Source: Prevotella denticola
GTDB taxonomy: Bacteria; Bacteroidota; Bacteroidia; Bacteroidales; Bacteroidaceae
Assembly: GCF_900454835.1 (NCBI RefSeq)
Contig: NZ_UGTM01000001.1
Coordinates: forward strand, 1,240,501-1,304,500
Direction of reading: 5' to 3'
Length of the DNA: 64,000 nucleotides
The stretch's first letter is position 1, and every line of letters begins with the position of its first letter. The notes beneath the pieces were generated by a model, which searched no databases, was not told the origin of the DNA, and saw only the letters and a program-made list of their open reading frames with translations. Positions 17,603 to 25,626 of this stretch are shown here, in pieces. The position numbers and the translations under genes were made by a program.

Positions 17603-17609
17603 AAGACTA
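17603..17609. repeat. Left 7-bp target-site duplication AAGACTA
   Basis: AAGACTA directly precedes the left terminal inverted repeat and is found again at 22202-22208 directly after the right one. The equivalent 7-mers at the two inner IS ends (TTGCTGA and ATTAGTT) do not match, so the whole 4.6-kb unit moved as one. Confidence 0.9.
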
Positions 17610-18283
17610 ACCCGTTGGCGGAATTAAAATGCAGGATTATGCGAAGACATACGAAAGAGAATCGCTGCCAAAATGGACGGTGGGGAAACTCAATTCTTCG
17701 TAGATTCCAAGCCGATAGCCGTATGCAGGGTTGCCAGAGGGAAGCGTTGCAAGATGGGGCGAATGGGAGATTTCTCACAAGCACCGGATTTCGGCTTCTG
17801 TGCATCTCAAAATATGTATTACTTTGGCTATAAACTCAATGCACTCTGTGGGTTAAGTGGGGTGATACACTCCTATGACTTGTCAAAGGCCAGCGTGCAT
17901 GACCTCAATTATATGAAAGATGTCAAGCTGGTCTATCATGACTGTAACATCTATGGCGACAAGGGATATATAGGGGCTGATGTTCAACTCGATCTTTTCC
18001 AAACGGCTCACATTAGATTGGAATGTCCATATAGGCTGGACCAAAAGAATTGGAAACCAAAATTAATCCCTTTTGCCAAAGCCAGAAAAAGGATTGAAAC
18101 TCTCTTCTCACAACTCACAGATCAATTTTTGGTTATCAGGAATTATGCGAAAATAACAAATGGTCTGTTTGCCCGAATAATCGGGAAAATTAGTGCGCTG
18201 ACCATATTACAATATGTCAACTTTATTAATAACAAACCCATCGGAAGAATTAAATACGCACTAAATTAATTTCGCCAACGGGT
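17610..18283 (+). mobile_element. IS982-family element, left copy, internally deleted
   Basis: The ends are ACCCGTTGGCGGAATTAA (17610-17627) and, inverted, at 18266-18283, with a single mismatch. ACCC is the usual start of IS982-family termini. At 674 bp it is about a third shorter than a complete element of roughly 1 kb. The missing part is the 5' portion of the transposase gene, the junction being right beside the left inverted repeat. Confidence 0.88.
17628..18269 (+). pseudogene. IS982-family transposase, N-terminus deleted
   Basis: In frame from the IR boundary the sequence reads NAGLCEDIRKRIAAKMDGG and continues as the catalytic half of an IS982 transposase; an in-frame TAA sits at 17625-17627 within the repeat. 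The acidic triad is retained: FFVDSKPIAVC (first D), NIYGDKGYIGADVQ (second D) and KRIETLFSQLTD (E). About 90 N-terminal residues, expected to hold terminus binding, are missing. The first ATG (17673) would give 198 residues. Whether any protein is made is unknown; an intact IS982 transposase elsewhere in the genome could mobilise the element. Confidence 0.85.
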
Positions 18284-18429
18284 TTGCTGATTACTTTTTC
18301 ATTGAACTCTGGTTGGAGGGCGCGGCCGGAGAGGGGGCAAAGCCCCGAAAAAAAATATTGCCGACCGGCTTCGCCGGTATGTAAGCCTGTGGCTTTGAAG
18401 GCCACAGGCAATCAATCAAATGAATCGAA
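18284..18429. terminator. Two hairpins after the fimbrillin gene
   Basis: GCCTGTGGC and GCCACAGGC (18385-18409) form a 9-bp stem. ACCGGC and GCCGGT (18364-18378) form a second one, followed on the minus strand by a run of eight T (18349-18356). The second is a good terminator for the cargo gene at 18430-21204. Confidence 0.8.
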
Positions 18430-21204
18430 TTATTCTGAGACGGGACGGACGGAGAACCCGTACGACCGCATGCTGCCGTCCTGCGGGTACACGCCGCCCG
18501 AGCCGAAGTACAGGTTGCAACCGGTGTCCGCGTCGCCCGGGACAGCCGACCAATAGTAGCCGCCGAGGCCCACGATGTCCAGCGAACCGCCGGCGTAGTA
18601 GTCGCGATAACCCGAAGCGGGGAAATATACGGTGGCATCGGGAGAAGTGATTTTGTTGTTGAAGTTCCAACCCATGTCCCAAGCACCGCTGACGTTCCAT
18701 TCGGATGGTGTATTGCTGTTGTTACCCATAGTAGTGAAGCCGGTGAAAGCGTTGGAGGCAGGCATCTTGAAACCTGCGGGGCAGGGATCATAGACGGTCT
18801 TGACCACGGCATTGTCATTGAAACCGGTTGTGGTGTTGTCCATCGACCAGAGGTTGTACTGACTGTAACCGCTATACCAAGTTGAGCCATCAGTGTAGAA
18901 AGTCTCGGGATGCTGGATACCGTTCGTGACGGACATATTATTGCCGCCGTTCTTGTTGAAAGTGCCTTCAAGAACATCATCTGTTCCAGGGAGCGCATCC
19001 TTGCGACCGAACTGGTAGAGAGTGGAGGAAATCTCCTTGACGCTGCCGGGCTCCTGCTCAATAGTAATAGTAGCATGCTGCTTGCCGGGTGTTTTCTGAC
19101 CAACCGCCTGCTCAAACTTGACCTTGACGATACGGTTTTTATCGTAGATAGAGCCGTCCCATTTGAGGTAGGCGAAACCGAGCGTCTGCTTGGTGAAGTT
19201 GTAGTCCTTATTTTGGTAGTTGGTGTATTTCACGGTCTCAAGTACATCCTTGTGGTCGAACCACAGATGCCAAGACCACATGATAGTGCCGGCAGCGTTC
19301 TTCACGGCGATGACGGCGTTACCGTTTTTGATCTTGTCGGCGGGAACGTGGAAGTTGAGATAAGAGTTCTGACCGCTGCCTGTTACCGAAAGGCTGGACG
19401 CCTCCACGATGCCGCTCTGGTCGGTCCACACGATGCTGGCCTGCGTGGCAGGATTGCCGGAGTTCTGCACGTTGATGTAGGGAGAGGTGATGTTCGCTCC
19501 GGCATGGTCCTTGAAGTTTTTCAGAATATAAGTACTTGTGTTCGAGGTCTGATAGGAGCTGCTGTTGGTTGCCCCGTTCTTGATGGCGTTGCCATATACG
19601 AGCGGTATCTTGTACCAGCCCGGAGCGGAGATGAGGTAGCAGTTGGCTGTGTTACGTTGTGTGTCATTGCCCTTGAAGTCGTGCTTGGACAGGTCGTAGG
19701 GGCTGCCGGCACTGCCTTTCTGTGCGGCATCGTGCAGCACCTTGTTGTACATGGCTAAGCGGTCGGTGATGTCTTTGGTGACGGTGGCAGAGCCTGTTTC
19801 TCCGGCGGCGAGAATGCTGCCGTCGCCCTCGGTCTTGCTTAGCGAAAGCCAAGCGGGCTTGACGGTGGTTTCGGTTTCCCATGTCACGCCGCCGTCCTTG
19901 CTCTCCTGATAGCTCACCACCTTCCATTTCACGGGTTGCTGCACGAGAGGGCTTACACTGTTGTCATTGCGGTAGCTCTGCACGGTGTAGGTGCCGGCAT
20001 CGGTTTGGTCGTATTTGAGCTTATTGTTGTTAGACCGCACCACAGTAAACACATAGTTCCACTTGGATTGGTCCTCTGTCAGGGCGTAGGTCTTGGTGGT
20101 GCCGGGCTTCCATGTGCCGGAGAGGGTGGAAGTGAGCACCTTGCCGTCGTTGAGGGTAACTTTCACTTGTACATTATTGCCAGTGAGTACCTGCGGGATC
20201 ATGTAGAAAGTGAAGTTGTCGCCGGGCTTGCCCACGATGATGTTGTTCACAGCCTCGGCGGTGCTCACGTTCACCGAACCGTCGCCGCCAAGGGTGAAGG
20301 TGGCGGGGGTGCTAAGGCTCGACCATGCCGCACCCGCGCCGGTGGCATCGGTTGGCAGCGTGTAGTGTCCCTTGCTCATGGCATTGACAATCTCCACCTT
20401 GGTGATGGTCTTGCTCCACGAGAGGTTCTGCCCTACTTTGAAGCGCACGGCGGTGAGGGCGTGGCGGAAACGGAGGTTGGTTTCGGGGGCGACAAAACGC
20501 ACGGCATAATGCACCTCACCCGAGCAGGCGGTCATGAGGTCTCGCTGGTCAGTCACTTTAGGCTCCACCTCGAAGTCAACGTATGGCACCGCGGTTCCAT
20601 CCGGCGAGAGCGTGAGCTTGGCGTAGGAGACCTCCCGAGGCGACACGGCGAAGAACTTGCCGTAGGGCTGTTCCCACGACCACTGTATGGGTGTTACGAG
20701 GGTGCCGTCGGGGTTGGTGTCCGCGTTGTAGAACCACGGCGTATTGATGCTGCCGGAAGATGTGCCGCGGAAGCCGATGGTGGAGAAATGTCCCAGTTCA
20801 TCAATCTTCGTGATGTTGGCGCGGGTTTGGGGCGCGTCGGTCACCTGCGCAGGGGGAGGATTCACACCTGCCGTGGTGGTCTCGATGAGGCAGGCATTGT
20901 CGGCTCCCGACACGGGGAGTTTCTGCGAGGTGAGATCCTCGGGCGTGAGGCCCTGCATGGCGAGTCCATTGGCGAAGCCCACACGGGTAACGGGACCGGC
21001 GAAGGCGCGGGTGTTGCCGGCAACGGGTGTTACCATGGCGTTTTGAGCGTCGTCCTGCGCGTTGCTCACGTTGAAGGTTACGGCTGTGCCTTTATCTCCG
21101 TCGTTCTTACCGCCGCCATTGGCGAGGTCGTCGTCGGCACAGGAGGCGAGCATGCCCAATGAGGCAAATATGCCCGACAATAATAAAAGTTTCGTTGTTT
21201 TCAT
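18430..21204 (-). CDS. Fimbrillin-family lipoprotein with C-terminal FISUMP-like domain (transposon cargo)
   Basis: This 924-residue protein has a lipoprotein signal peptide with lipobox LASC (lipidated Cys22), so it is expected in the outer membrane. The N-terminal half matches the plan of fimbrillin/Mfa-like proteins (FRHALTAVRFKVG, ITKVEIVNAMSKGHYTLP, FYMIPQVLTGNNVQVKVTL, WKPGTTKTYALT). Fimbrillins polymerise by donor-strand exchange after gingipain-type cleavage; whether this one is a fimbria subunit, a tip protein or a surface adhesin is open. The end (YDPCPAGFKMPASNAF; YYWSAVPGDADTG; RSYGFSVRPV) resembles the FISUMP domain often found at the ends of such proteins. It lies wholly inside the composite transposon, downstream of the 66-residue ORF and in the same direction. 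Confidence 0.82.
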   Translation of the reverse strand: MKTTKLLLLSGIFASLGMLASCADDDLANGGGKNDGDKGTAVTFNVSNAQDDAQNAMVTPVAGNTRAFAGPVTRVGFANGLAMQGLTPEDLTSQKLPVSGADNACLIETTTAGVNPPPAQVTDAPQTRANITKIDELGHFSTIGFRGTSSGSINTPWFYNADTNPDGTLVTPIQWSWEQPYGKFFAVSPREVSYAKLTLSPDGTAVPYVDFEVEPKVTDQRDLMTACSGEVHYAVRFVAPETNLRFRHALTAVRFKVGQNLSWSKTITKVEIVNAMSKGHYTLPTDATGAGAAWSSLSTPATFTLGGDGSVNVSTAEAVNNIIVGKPGDNFTFYMIPQVLTGNNVQVKVTLNDGKVLTSTLSGTWKPGTTKTYALTEDQSKWNYVFTVVRSNNNKLKYDQTDAGTYTVQSYRNDNSVSPLVQQPVKWKVVSYQESKDGGVTWETETTVKPAWLSLSKTEGDGSILAAGETGSATVTKDITDRLAMYNKVLHDAAQKGSAGSPYDLSKHDFKGNDTQRNTANCYLISAPGWYKIPLVYGNAIKNGATNSSSYQTSNTSTYILKNFKDHAGANITSPYINVQNSGNPATQASIVWTDQSGIVEASSLSVTGSGQNSYLNFHVPADKIKNGNAVIAVKNAAGTIMWSWHLWFDHKDVLETVKYTNYQNKDYNFTKQTLGFAYLKWDGSIYDKNRIVKVKFEQAVGQKTPGKQHATITIEQEPGSVKEISSTLYQFGRKDALPGTDDVLEGTFNKNGGNNMSVTNGIQHPETFYTDGSTWYSGYSQYNLWSMDNTTTGFNDNAVVKTVYDPCPAGFKMPASNAFTGFTTMGNNSNTPSEWNVSGAWDMGWNFNNKITSPDATVYFPASGYRDYYAGGSLDIVGLGGYYWSAVPGDADTGCNLYFGSGGVYPQDGSMRSYGFSVRPVSE

Positions 21205-21299
21205 TGTCTTCTTTTTTTTGTTTGCATAGTCATTAAAAAATGCACGAAAGGGGAAAAGTCTCGGACTTTACCATCCGACCATAGGGAGTGCATGCGGTG

Positions 21300-21500
21300 T
21301 CAGTCGTCCCATCCTTCCCACATGTTGAACTGCTTGGCACCGCTGATTTCGGTGTCATCGTCGTCCTCTTTTGGATCTTCTATGGACACTCCAGGCTGCA
21401 CATTGGGGCTGGCCGCCATGATCTGCGCGTCGGCACCCACCTTGATCACTTCTGCCATAGGCCTGACATAGGGCCTTTTCTCGAATTCTTTTTTGTTCAT
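21300..21500 (-). CDS. Small acidic conserved-type protein (transposon cargo)
   Basis: This 66-residue protein starts 27 bases inside the right IS copy boundary and runs toward the fimbrillin gene, 95 bases away. The N-terminal part (KKEFEKRPYVRPMAEVIKV) resembles small Bacteroidales proteins that begin 'KKxYxKPxxEVIxI' and occur near surface-protein genes. The C-terminal part is acidic (IEDPKEDDDDTEISGAKQF) and ends WEGWDD. No signal peptide or membrane helix is seen. A short leader or RiPP-like precursor role is possible but unsupported: no modification enzyme is adjacent. Because it lies so close to the IS end, its promoter must be in or at the IS. Confidence 0.65.
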   Translation of the reverse strand: MNKKEFEKRPYVRPMAEVIKVGADAQIMAASPNVQPGVSIEDPKEDDDDTEISGAKQFNMWEGWDD

Positions 21501-21527
21501 GACCTTTTCTTTTATGTTACATTAGTT

Positions 21528-22201
21528 ACCCGTTGGCGGAATTAATTTAGTGCGTATTTAATTCTTCCGATGGGTTTGTTATTAATAAAGTTGACATATT
21601 GTAATATGGTCAGCGCACTAATTTTCCCGATTATTCGGGCGAACAGACCATTTGTTATTTTCGCATAATTCCTGATAACCAAAAATTGATCTGTGAGTTG
21701 TGAGAAGAGAGTTTCAATCCTTTTTCTGGCTTTGGCAAAAGGGATTAATTTTGGTTTCCAATTCTTTTGGTTCAGCCTATATGGACATTCCAATCTAATG
21801 TGAGCCGTTTGGAAAAGATCGAGTTGAACATCAGCCCCTATATATCCCTTGTCGCCATAGATGTTACAGTCATGATAGACCAGCTTGACATCTTTCATAT
21901 AATTGAGGTCATGCACGCTGGCCTTTGACAAGTCATAGGAGTGTATCACCCCACTTAACCCACAGAGTGCATTGAGTTTATAGCCAAAGTAATACATATT
22001 TTGAGATGCACAGAAGCCGAAATCCGGTGCTTGTGAGAAATCTCCCATTCGCCCCATCTTGCAACGCTTCCCTCTGGCAACCCTGCATACGGCTATCGGC
22101 TTGGAATCTACGAAGAATTGAGTTTCCCCACCGTCCATTTTGGCAGCGATTCTCTTTCGTATGTCTTCGCATAATCCTGCATTTTAATTCCGCCAACGGG
22201 T
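21528..22201 (-). mobile_element. IS982-family element, right copy, internally deleted
   Basis: This is an inverted copy of 17610-18283, with equal length (674 bp) and the same internal deletion beside the inverted repeat. The outer end (22184-22201) is followed directly by the 7-bp target duplication. The inner end (21528-21545) carries one base difference from the left copy's equivalent end. Confidence 0.88.
21542..22183 (-). pseudogene. IS982-family transposase, N-terminus deleted (second copy)
   Basis: The remnant has the same catalytic D-D-E half as the left copy, with Asn in place of Asp in PYRLNQKNWKPK. The N-terminal domain is missing at the identical junction, so both copies derive from one deleted ancestor. 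Confidence 0.85.
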
Positions 22202-22208
22202 AAGACTA
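22202..22208. repeat. Right 7-bp target-site duplication AAGACTA
   Basis: AAGACTA directly follows the right terminal inverted repeat and equals 17603-17609. Confidence 0.9.
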
Positions 22209-22340
22209 CGATTTGACAACTTCCAAGCTGTAAGTCGGGACTCTTTAAAAGAAAAGGAAAGCCCATTTCTCTACTCACAAACGAGTTTTGAAATGGGCTT
22301 TTCTTATTGGGCCGTTTCAGGCTGCAAGACTTTCAAAAAG
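22209..22340. repeat. Dispersed hairpin repeat, copy A
   Basis: This is shared with 30416-30534: TTGACAAC near the start, CTGTAAGT, then AAAGCCCATTTC (22258-22269) and its inverse GAAATGGGCTTT (22290-22301), then AAGACTTTCAAAA at the end. The 12-bp perfect stem followed by TTCTTATT looks like a terminator between the convergent typA and uvrA genes. Confidence 0.8.
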
Positions 22341-22716
22341 GTATCTGTATGTCGGCTATATGGTAGCGGAAGGAATGAACCGGGCTTCCCTGCAGATGTG
22401 CCGATGCCCGTCACTTATGGAGTTGATGGTAAACACCAGTCGTGCTGACGGCCCGCTCCTTGCCATACATTGCCGGGGAGGGGGCAGCTTGCAGCTGAGG
22501 AAGACAGCCGGTAAACCTTATTCGATCAGGAGGGCTACTTACCGAAAACAATGCGAGACCGTTTAAAAGATCTGTTTAAAAGAGTTTATGTATAGGATAT
22601 CATGCTGTTTGGATTTTATCGAGCAGCATTCAATAAATATGAGTGCAGGAAAGGGAAATGAATGGACTCGGGTAAACGGTCAGTCCTGCACTTTAAAGCT
22701 ATACGCCCAGAAGCAT
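22341..22716. other. Gap between hairpin repeat and uvrA, no convincing gene
   Basis: A 92-codon frame at 22288-22566 overlaps the hairpin repeat and has no recognisable protein features. I see nothing else. Confidence 0.5.
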
Positions 22717-25545
22717 TTACTTCAGTACCTTGGAAAGGAACCTGGACGTATAGCTCTCCCTGTTCTTCGCTACAGCTTCCGGTGTCCCGCAGGCCAGCAA
22801 ACGACCGCCGCCGCGTCCGCCCTCGGGTCCCATGTCGATGATGTAGTCGGCAAGTTTGATGACATCAAGGTTGTGCTCGATGATCAGGACGGTGTTGCCA
22901 CGGTCGACAAGTTTCTCCAAGACACCCATGAGGATTCGGATGTCTTCAAAGTGAAGTCCCGTCGTCGGCTCGTCAAGGATATAAAGCGTCTTGCCCGTGT
23001 CCCGTTTGGCAAGTTCGGTAGCCAGTTTGACACGCTGGCTCTCCCCACCGGATAGCGTGGTGGAACTCTGTCCGAGCTTGATATATCCCAACCCGACATC
23101 CTGCAGGGCTTTTATCTTCGGCAGAATCTGCGGTACGTTCTCGAAGAACTCCACCGCCATGTTGACCGTCATGTCCAGCACATCGGCAATGGACTTGCCT
23201 TTGAAGCGCACCTCGAGCGTCTCACGGTTGTAACGTTTTCCATGACATACCTCGCAAGGTACCATCACGTCGGGCAGGAAATTCATCTCGATGGTCTTGT
23301 AGCCATTGCCGCCACAGGCCTCACAGCGTCCACCTTTCACGTTGAAGGAGAACCGGCCGGGCTTGTAGCCACGTATCTTGGCTTCCGGAAGATTGACGAA
23401 GAGCTGGCGGATGTCCGAGAATACGCCGGTATAAGTTGCAGGGTTGCTGCGGGGCGTACGGCCGATTGGGCTCTGGTCGACATTCACCACCTTGTCTATA
23501 TTGTCGATGCCTTCAATCTTCTCGTACGGCATCGGACGTTTGAGCGATCGGTAGAAGTGCTGCGAAAGGATGGGCTGGAGGGTCTCGTTGATCAGCGTGC
23601 TCTTCCCAGACCCCGACACACCTGTAATGACAATCAACTCGCCCAAAGGAAATGTTACATCTACATCCTTAAGATTGTTTCCCTTGCAGCCGACGAGGCG
23701 GATGGTCTTTCCGTTGCCTTTCCTTCGGCTATCGGGTATCTCAATGGCCCGCTCACCATTCAAGTACTGGGCGGTAAGCGTATGGGTCTTGAGCATATCG
23801 GAAGGCTTACCCTGGAACACTACCTCGCCCCCTTTGCGCCCGGCCTTCGGTCCGATGTCCACAATCCAGTCGGCAGCCCGCATCATGTCTTCATCATGCT
23901 CTACGACAATCACCGTGTTGCCCATGTCGCGCAGCTCTTTCAACGAGTTGATGAGACGTTCGTTGTCACGCTGATGCAGTCCGATGGACGGTTCGTCAAG
24001 GATATAAAGTACGTTGACAAGCTGTGAACCGATCTGCGTGGCAAGTCGGATTCGCTGGCTCTCACCTCCGGAGAGCGTGGCACTCTGACGGTTCAGCGCA
24101 AGATAATCAAGCCCGACATCAAGCAGGAAGTCAATACGTTTGCGGATTTCCTTTACTATTTCCACGGCAATCTTACGCTGCTTTTCGTTCATGTGATCCT
24201 CCACGTGACCGACCCATTCTTTCAGCTCGGCTATATCCATCTCTGCCAGTTCGGCGATGTTCCGGTTCCATATCCTATACGACAACGCCTCACGGTTCAG
24301 ACGGTGTCCGTGGCATTCAGGGCACTGTGCCTCGGCTATGAACTGGTCAGCCCACTTCTTTCCGGCCGTGGAGTCGTCATTCTCCATGACCGTACGGAGA
24401 TACTTGATGATGCCGTCGAAAGAAACGAAGTAGTCGGAAGTGGTATGGACAAGCTCCTTGGCAATCTTCAGTTTCTCCAGCGAACCATATAACACTTCCT
24501 CCATTCCTTCCTTAGGAATGTCTCTGACAGGTGTCTTGAGGCTGCAATCGTACTTCTTCAGCAATGCTTCAATCTGCCAGAAAATCATCTGGTTCTTGTA
24601 TTTCCCTAAAGGAACAATGGCCCCGGCATGGATGCTCTGTGTATCGTCCGGTATCACCTTCTTCAAGTCGATCTCGTCGATGACCCCAAGTCCTTTGCAC
24701 TGCGGACAGGCACCTTCAGGCGAGTTGAACGAGAATATATTAGGAGCAGGATCCTTATAGGCTATCCCCGTCACAGGATCCATGAGCCGTTTGGAGAAAT
24801 ACTTGGCTTCTCCGCTTTCATGGTCAAGAATCATAATCAGGCCCTCTCCCTGCTTCATCGCTGTCGACACGGTCTTCGCCAGCCGCTCCCGAAGTGTGCC
24901 TTCTTCCGTACAACCGAGTTTCATCTTGTCGACAACCACCTCGATGTTGTGGTTCTTGTAACGGTCCACTTTCATGCCGCGTACCAGATCCAGCATCTCT
25001 CCATCCACCCGGATGTACAGGTAGCCCTTGCGGCGCATCTGCTCGAAGAGTTCACGATAATGTCCCTTGCGGTTGCGGACGAGCGGGGAGAGGATATAGA
25101 TCTTTCGGCCCTGATAGTCGGACATGATCATATCAACCACCTTTTCTTCGGTGTACTTCACCATCTTCTCGCCGCTCACGTACGAGTAGGCCTCGCCGGC
25201 ACGCGCGAACAGCAGACGAAGGTAATCGTATATCTCGGTCGTCGTACCGACGGTAGACCGCGGGTTCTTGTTCGTTGTCTTCTGCTCGATGGAGATGACC
25301 GGCGACAGTCCTGTTATCTTGTCTACATCGGGACGCTCCATGTTTCCGAGGAAGTTGCGGGCGTATGCCGAGAAGGTCTCGATGTACCTGCGCTGTCCTT
25401 CGGCGAAGATGGTGTCGAAGGCCAACGAGCTTTTCCCCGAACCGGACAGTCCGGTGAAGACGGTAAGTGAATTGCGTGGGATGGTTATGTCTACATTCTT
25501 CAGATTATGTACTCTGGCTCCGAAGACTTCTATCTTTTCGTTCAT
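22717..25545 (-). CDS. uvrA: Excinuclease ABC subunit A (canonical type)
   Basis: This 942-residue ATPase scans DNA for bulky damage and loads UvrB. It has both ABC modules: Walker A TGLSGSGKSSLAFDT near residue 32 and TGVSGSGKSTLINET near residue 640, each with an LSGGESQR signature and ILDEP Walker B. The UvrB-binding region is well conserved (NRKGHYRELFEQMRRKGY; IRVDGE). The C-terminal zinc finger (CEACGGNGYKTIEMNFLPD and CEVCHGKRYNRETLEVRFKG) is intact, but the first zinc-binding CxxC pair of E. coli UvrA is missing. The gene follows the T9SS protein gene in the same direction. A second uvrA lies at 35217-38129; this copy is the likelier nucleotide-excision-repair enzyme. Confidence 0.95.
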   Translation of the reverse strand: MNEKIEVFGARVHNLKNVDITIPRNSLTVFTGLSGSGKSSLAFDTIFAEGQRRYIETFSAYARNFLGNMERPDVDKITGLSPVISIEQKTTNKNPRSTVGTTTEIYDYLRLLFARAGEAYSYVSGEKMVKYTEEKVVDMIMSDYQGRKIYILSPLVRNRKGHYRELFEQMRRKGYLYIRVDGEMLDLVRGMKVDRYKNHNIEVVVDKMKLGCTEEGTLRERLAKTVSTAMKQGEGLIMILDHESGEAKYFSKRLMDPVTGIAYKDPAPNIFSFNSPEGACPQCKGLGVIDEIDLKKVIPDDTQSIHAGAIVPLGKYKNQMIFWQIEALLKKYDCSLKTPVRDIPKEGMEEVLYGSLEKLKIAKELVHTTSDYFVSFDGIIKYLRTVMENDDSTAGKKWADQFIAEAQCPECHGHRLNREALSYRIWNRNIAELAEMDIAELKEWVGHVEDHMNEKQRKIAVEIVKEIRKRIDFLLDVGLDYLALNRQSATLSGGESQRIRLATQIGSQLVNVLYILDEPSIGLHQRDNERLINSLKELRDMGNTVIVVEHDEDMMRAADWIVDIGPKAGRKGGEVVFQGKPSDMLKTHTLTAQYLNGERAIEIPDSRRKGNGKTIRLVGCKGNNLKDVDVTFPLGELIVITGVSGSGKSTLINETLQPILSQHFYRSLKRPMPYEKIEGIDNIDKVVNVDQSPIGRTPRSNPATYTGVFSDIRQLFVNLPEAKIRGYKPGRFSFNVKGGRCEACGGNGYKTIEMNFLPDVMVPCEVCHGKRYNRETLEVRFKGKSIADVLDMTVNMAVEFFENVPQILPKIKALQDVGLGYIKLGQSSTTLSGGESQRVKLATELAKRDTGKTLYILDEPTTGLHFEDIRILMGVLEKLVDRGNTVLIIEHNLDVIKLADYIIDMGPEGGRGGGRLLACGTPEAVAKNRESYTSRFLSKVLK

Positions 25546-25600
25546 TGCAGGTGGTGGGTGTGGTGGGTGATAGATGGTAAAGGATGGGGATAATGACTGT
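25546..25600 (-). repeat. C-rich, G-poor leader directly upstream of uvrA
   Basis: On the coding strand the leader is made of CACCC/CACCA and CATC blocks with very few G, ending a few bases before the ATG. It is similar in style to 8932-8988 and 32639-32700. The opposite strand is G-rich (GGTGGTGGGTGTGGTGGG). Confidence 0.6.
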
Positions 25601-25626
25601 GGGGGGATGAACGCCTATCACAGCCA

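Larger units (their letters stand above)
17610..22201. mobile_element. Composite transposon bounded by two IS982-family elements
   Basis: Two 674-bp IS982-family copies in inverted orientation (17610-18283 and 21528-22201) flank 3.2 kb of cargo: a fimbrillin-like lipoprotein gene and a 66-residue ORF. The outer ends are flanked by the 7-bp direct repeat AAGACTA. The two IS copies have equal length, and I noticed only two base differences between them (a D/N change in the transposase and one base in an inverted repeat), implying a recent event. The insertion lies between typA and a hairpin repeat that probably served as its terminator. Confidence 0.9.

Noticed and set aside
19936..21162. 408-codon frame antisense to the fimbrillin gene
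   Set aside because: Long antisense frames are expected opposite a G+C-rich gene; the sequence is low-complexity Gly/Val/Glu-rich without motifs.
22288..22566. 92-codon frame after the transposon
   Set aside because: It starts within the hairpin repeat and has no recognisable composition or motif.
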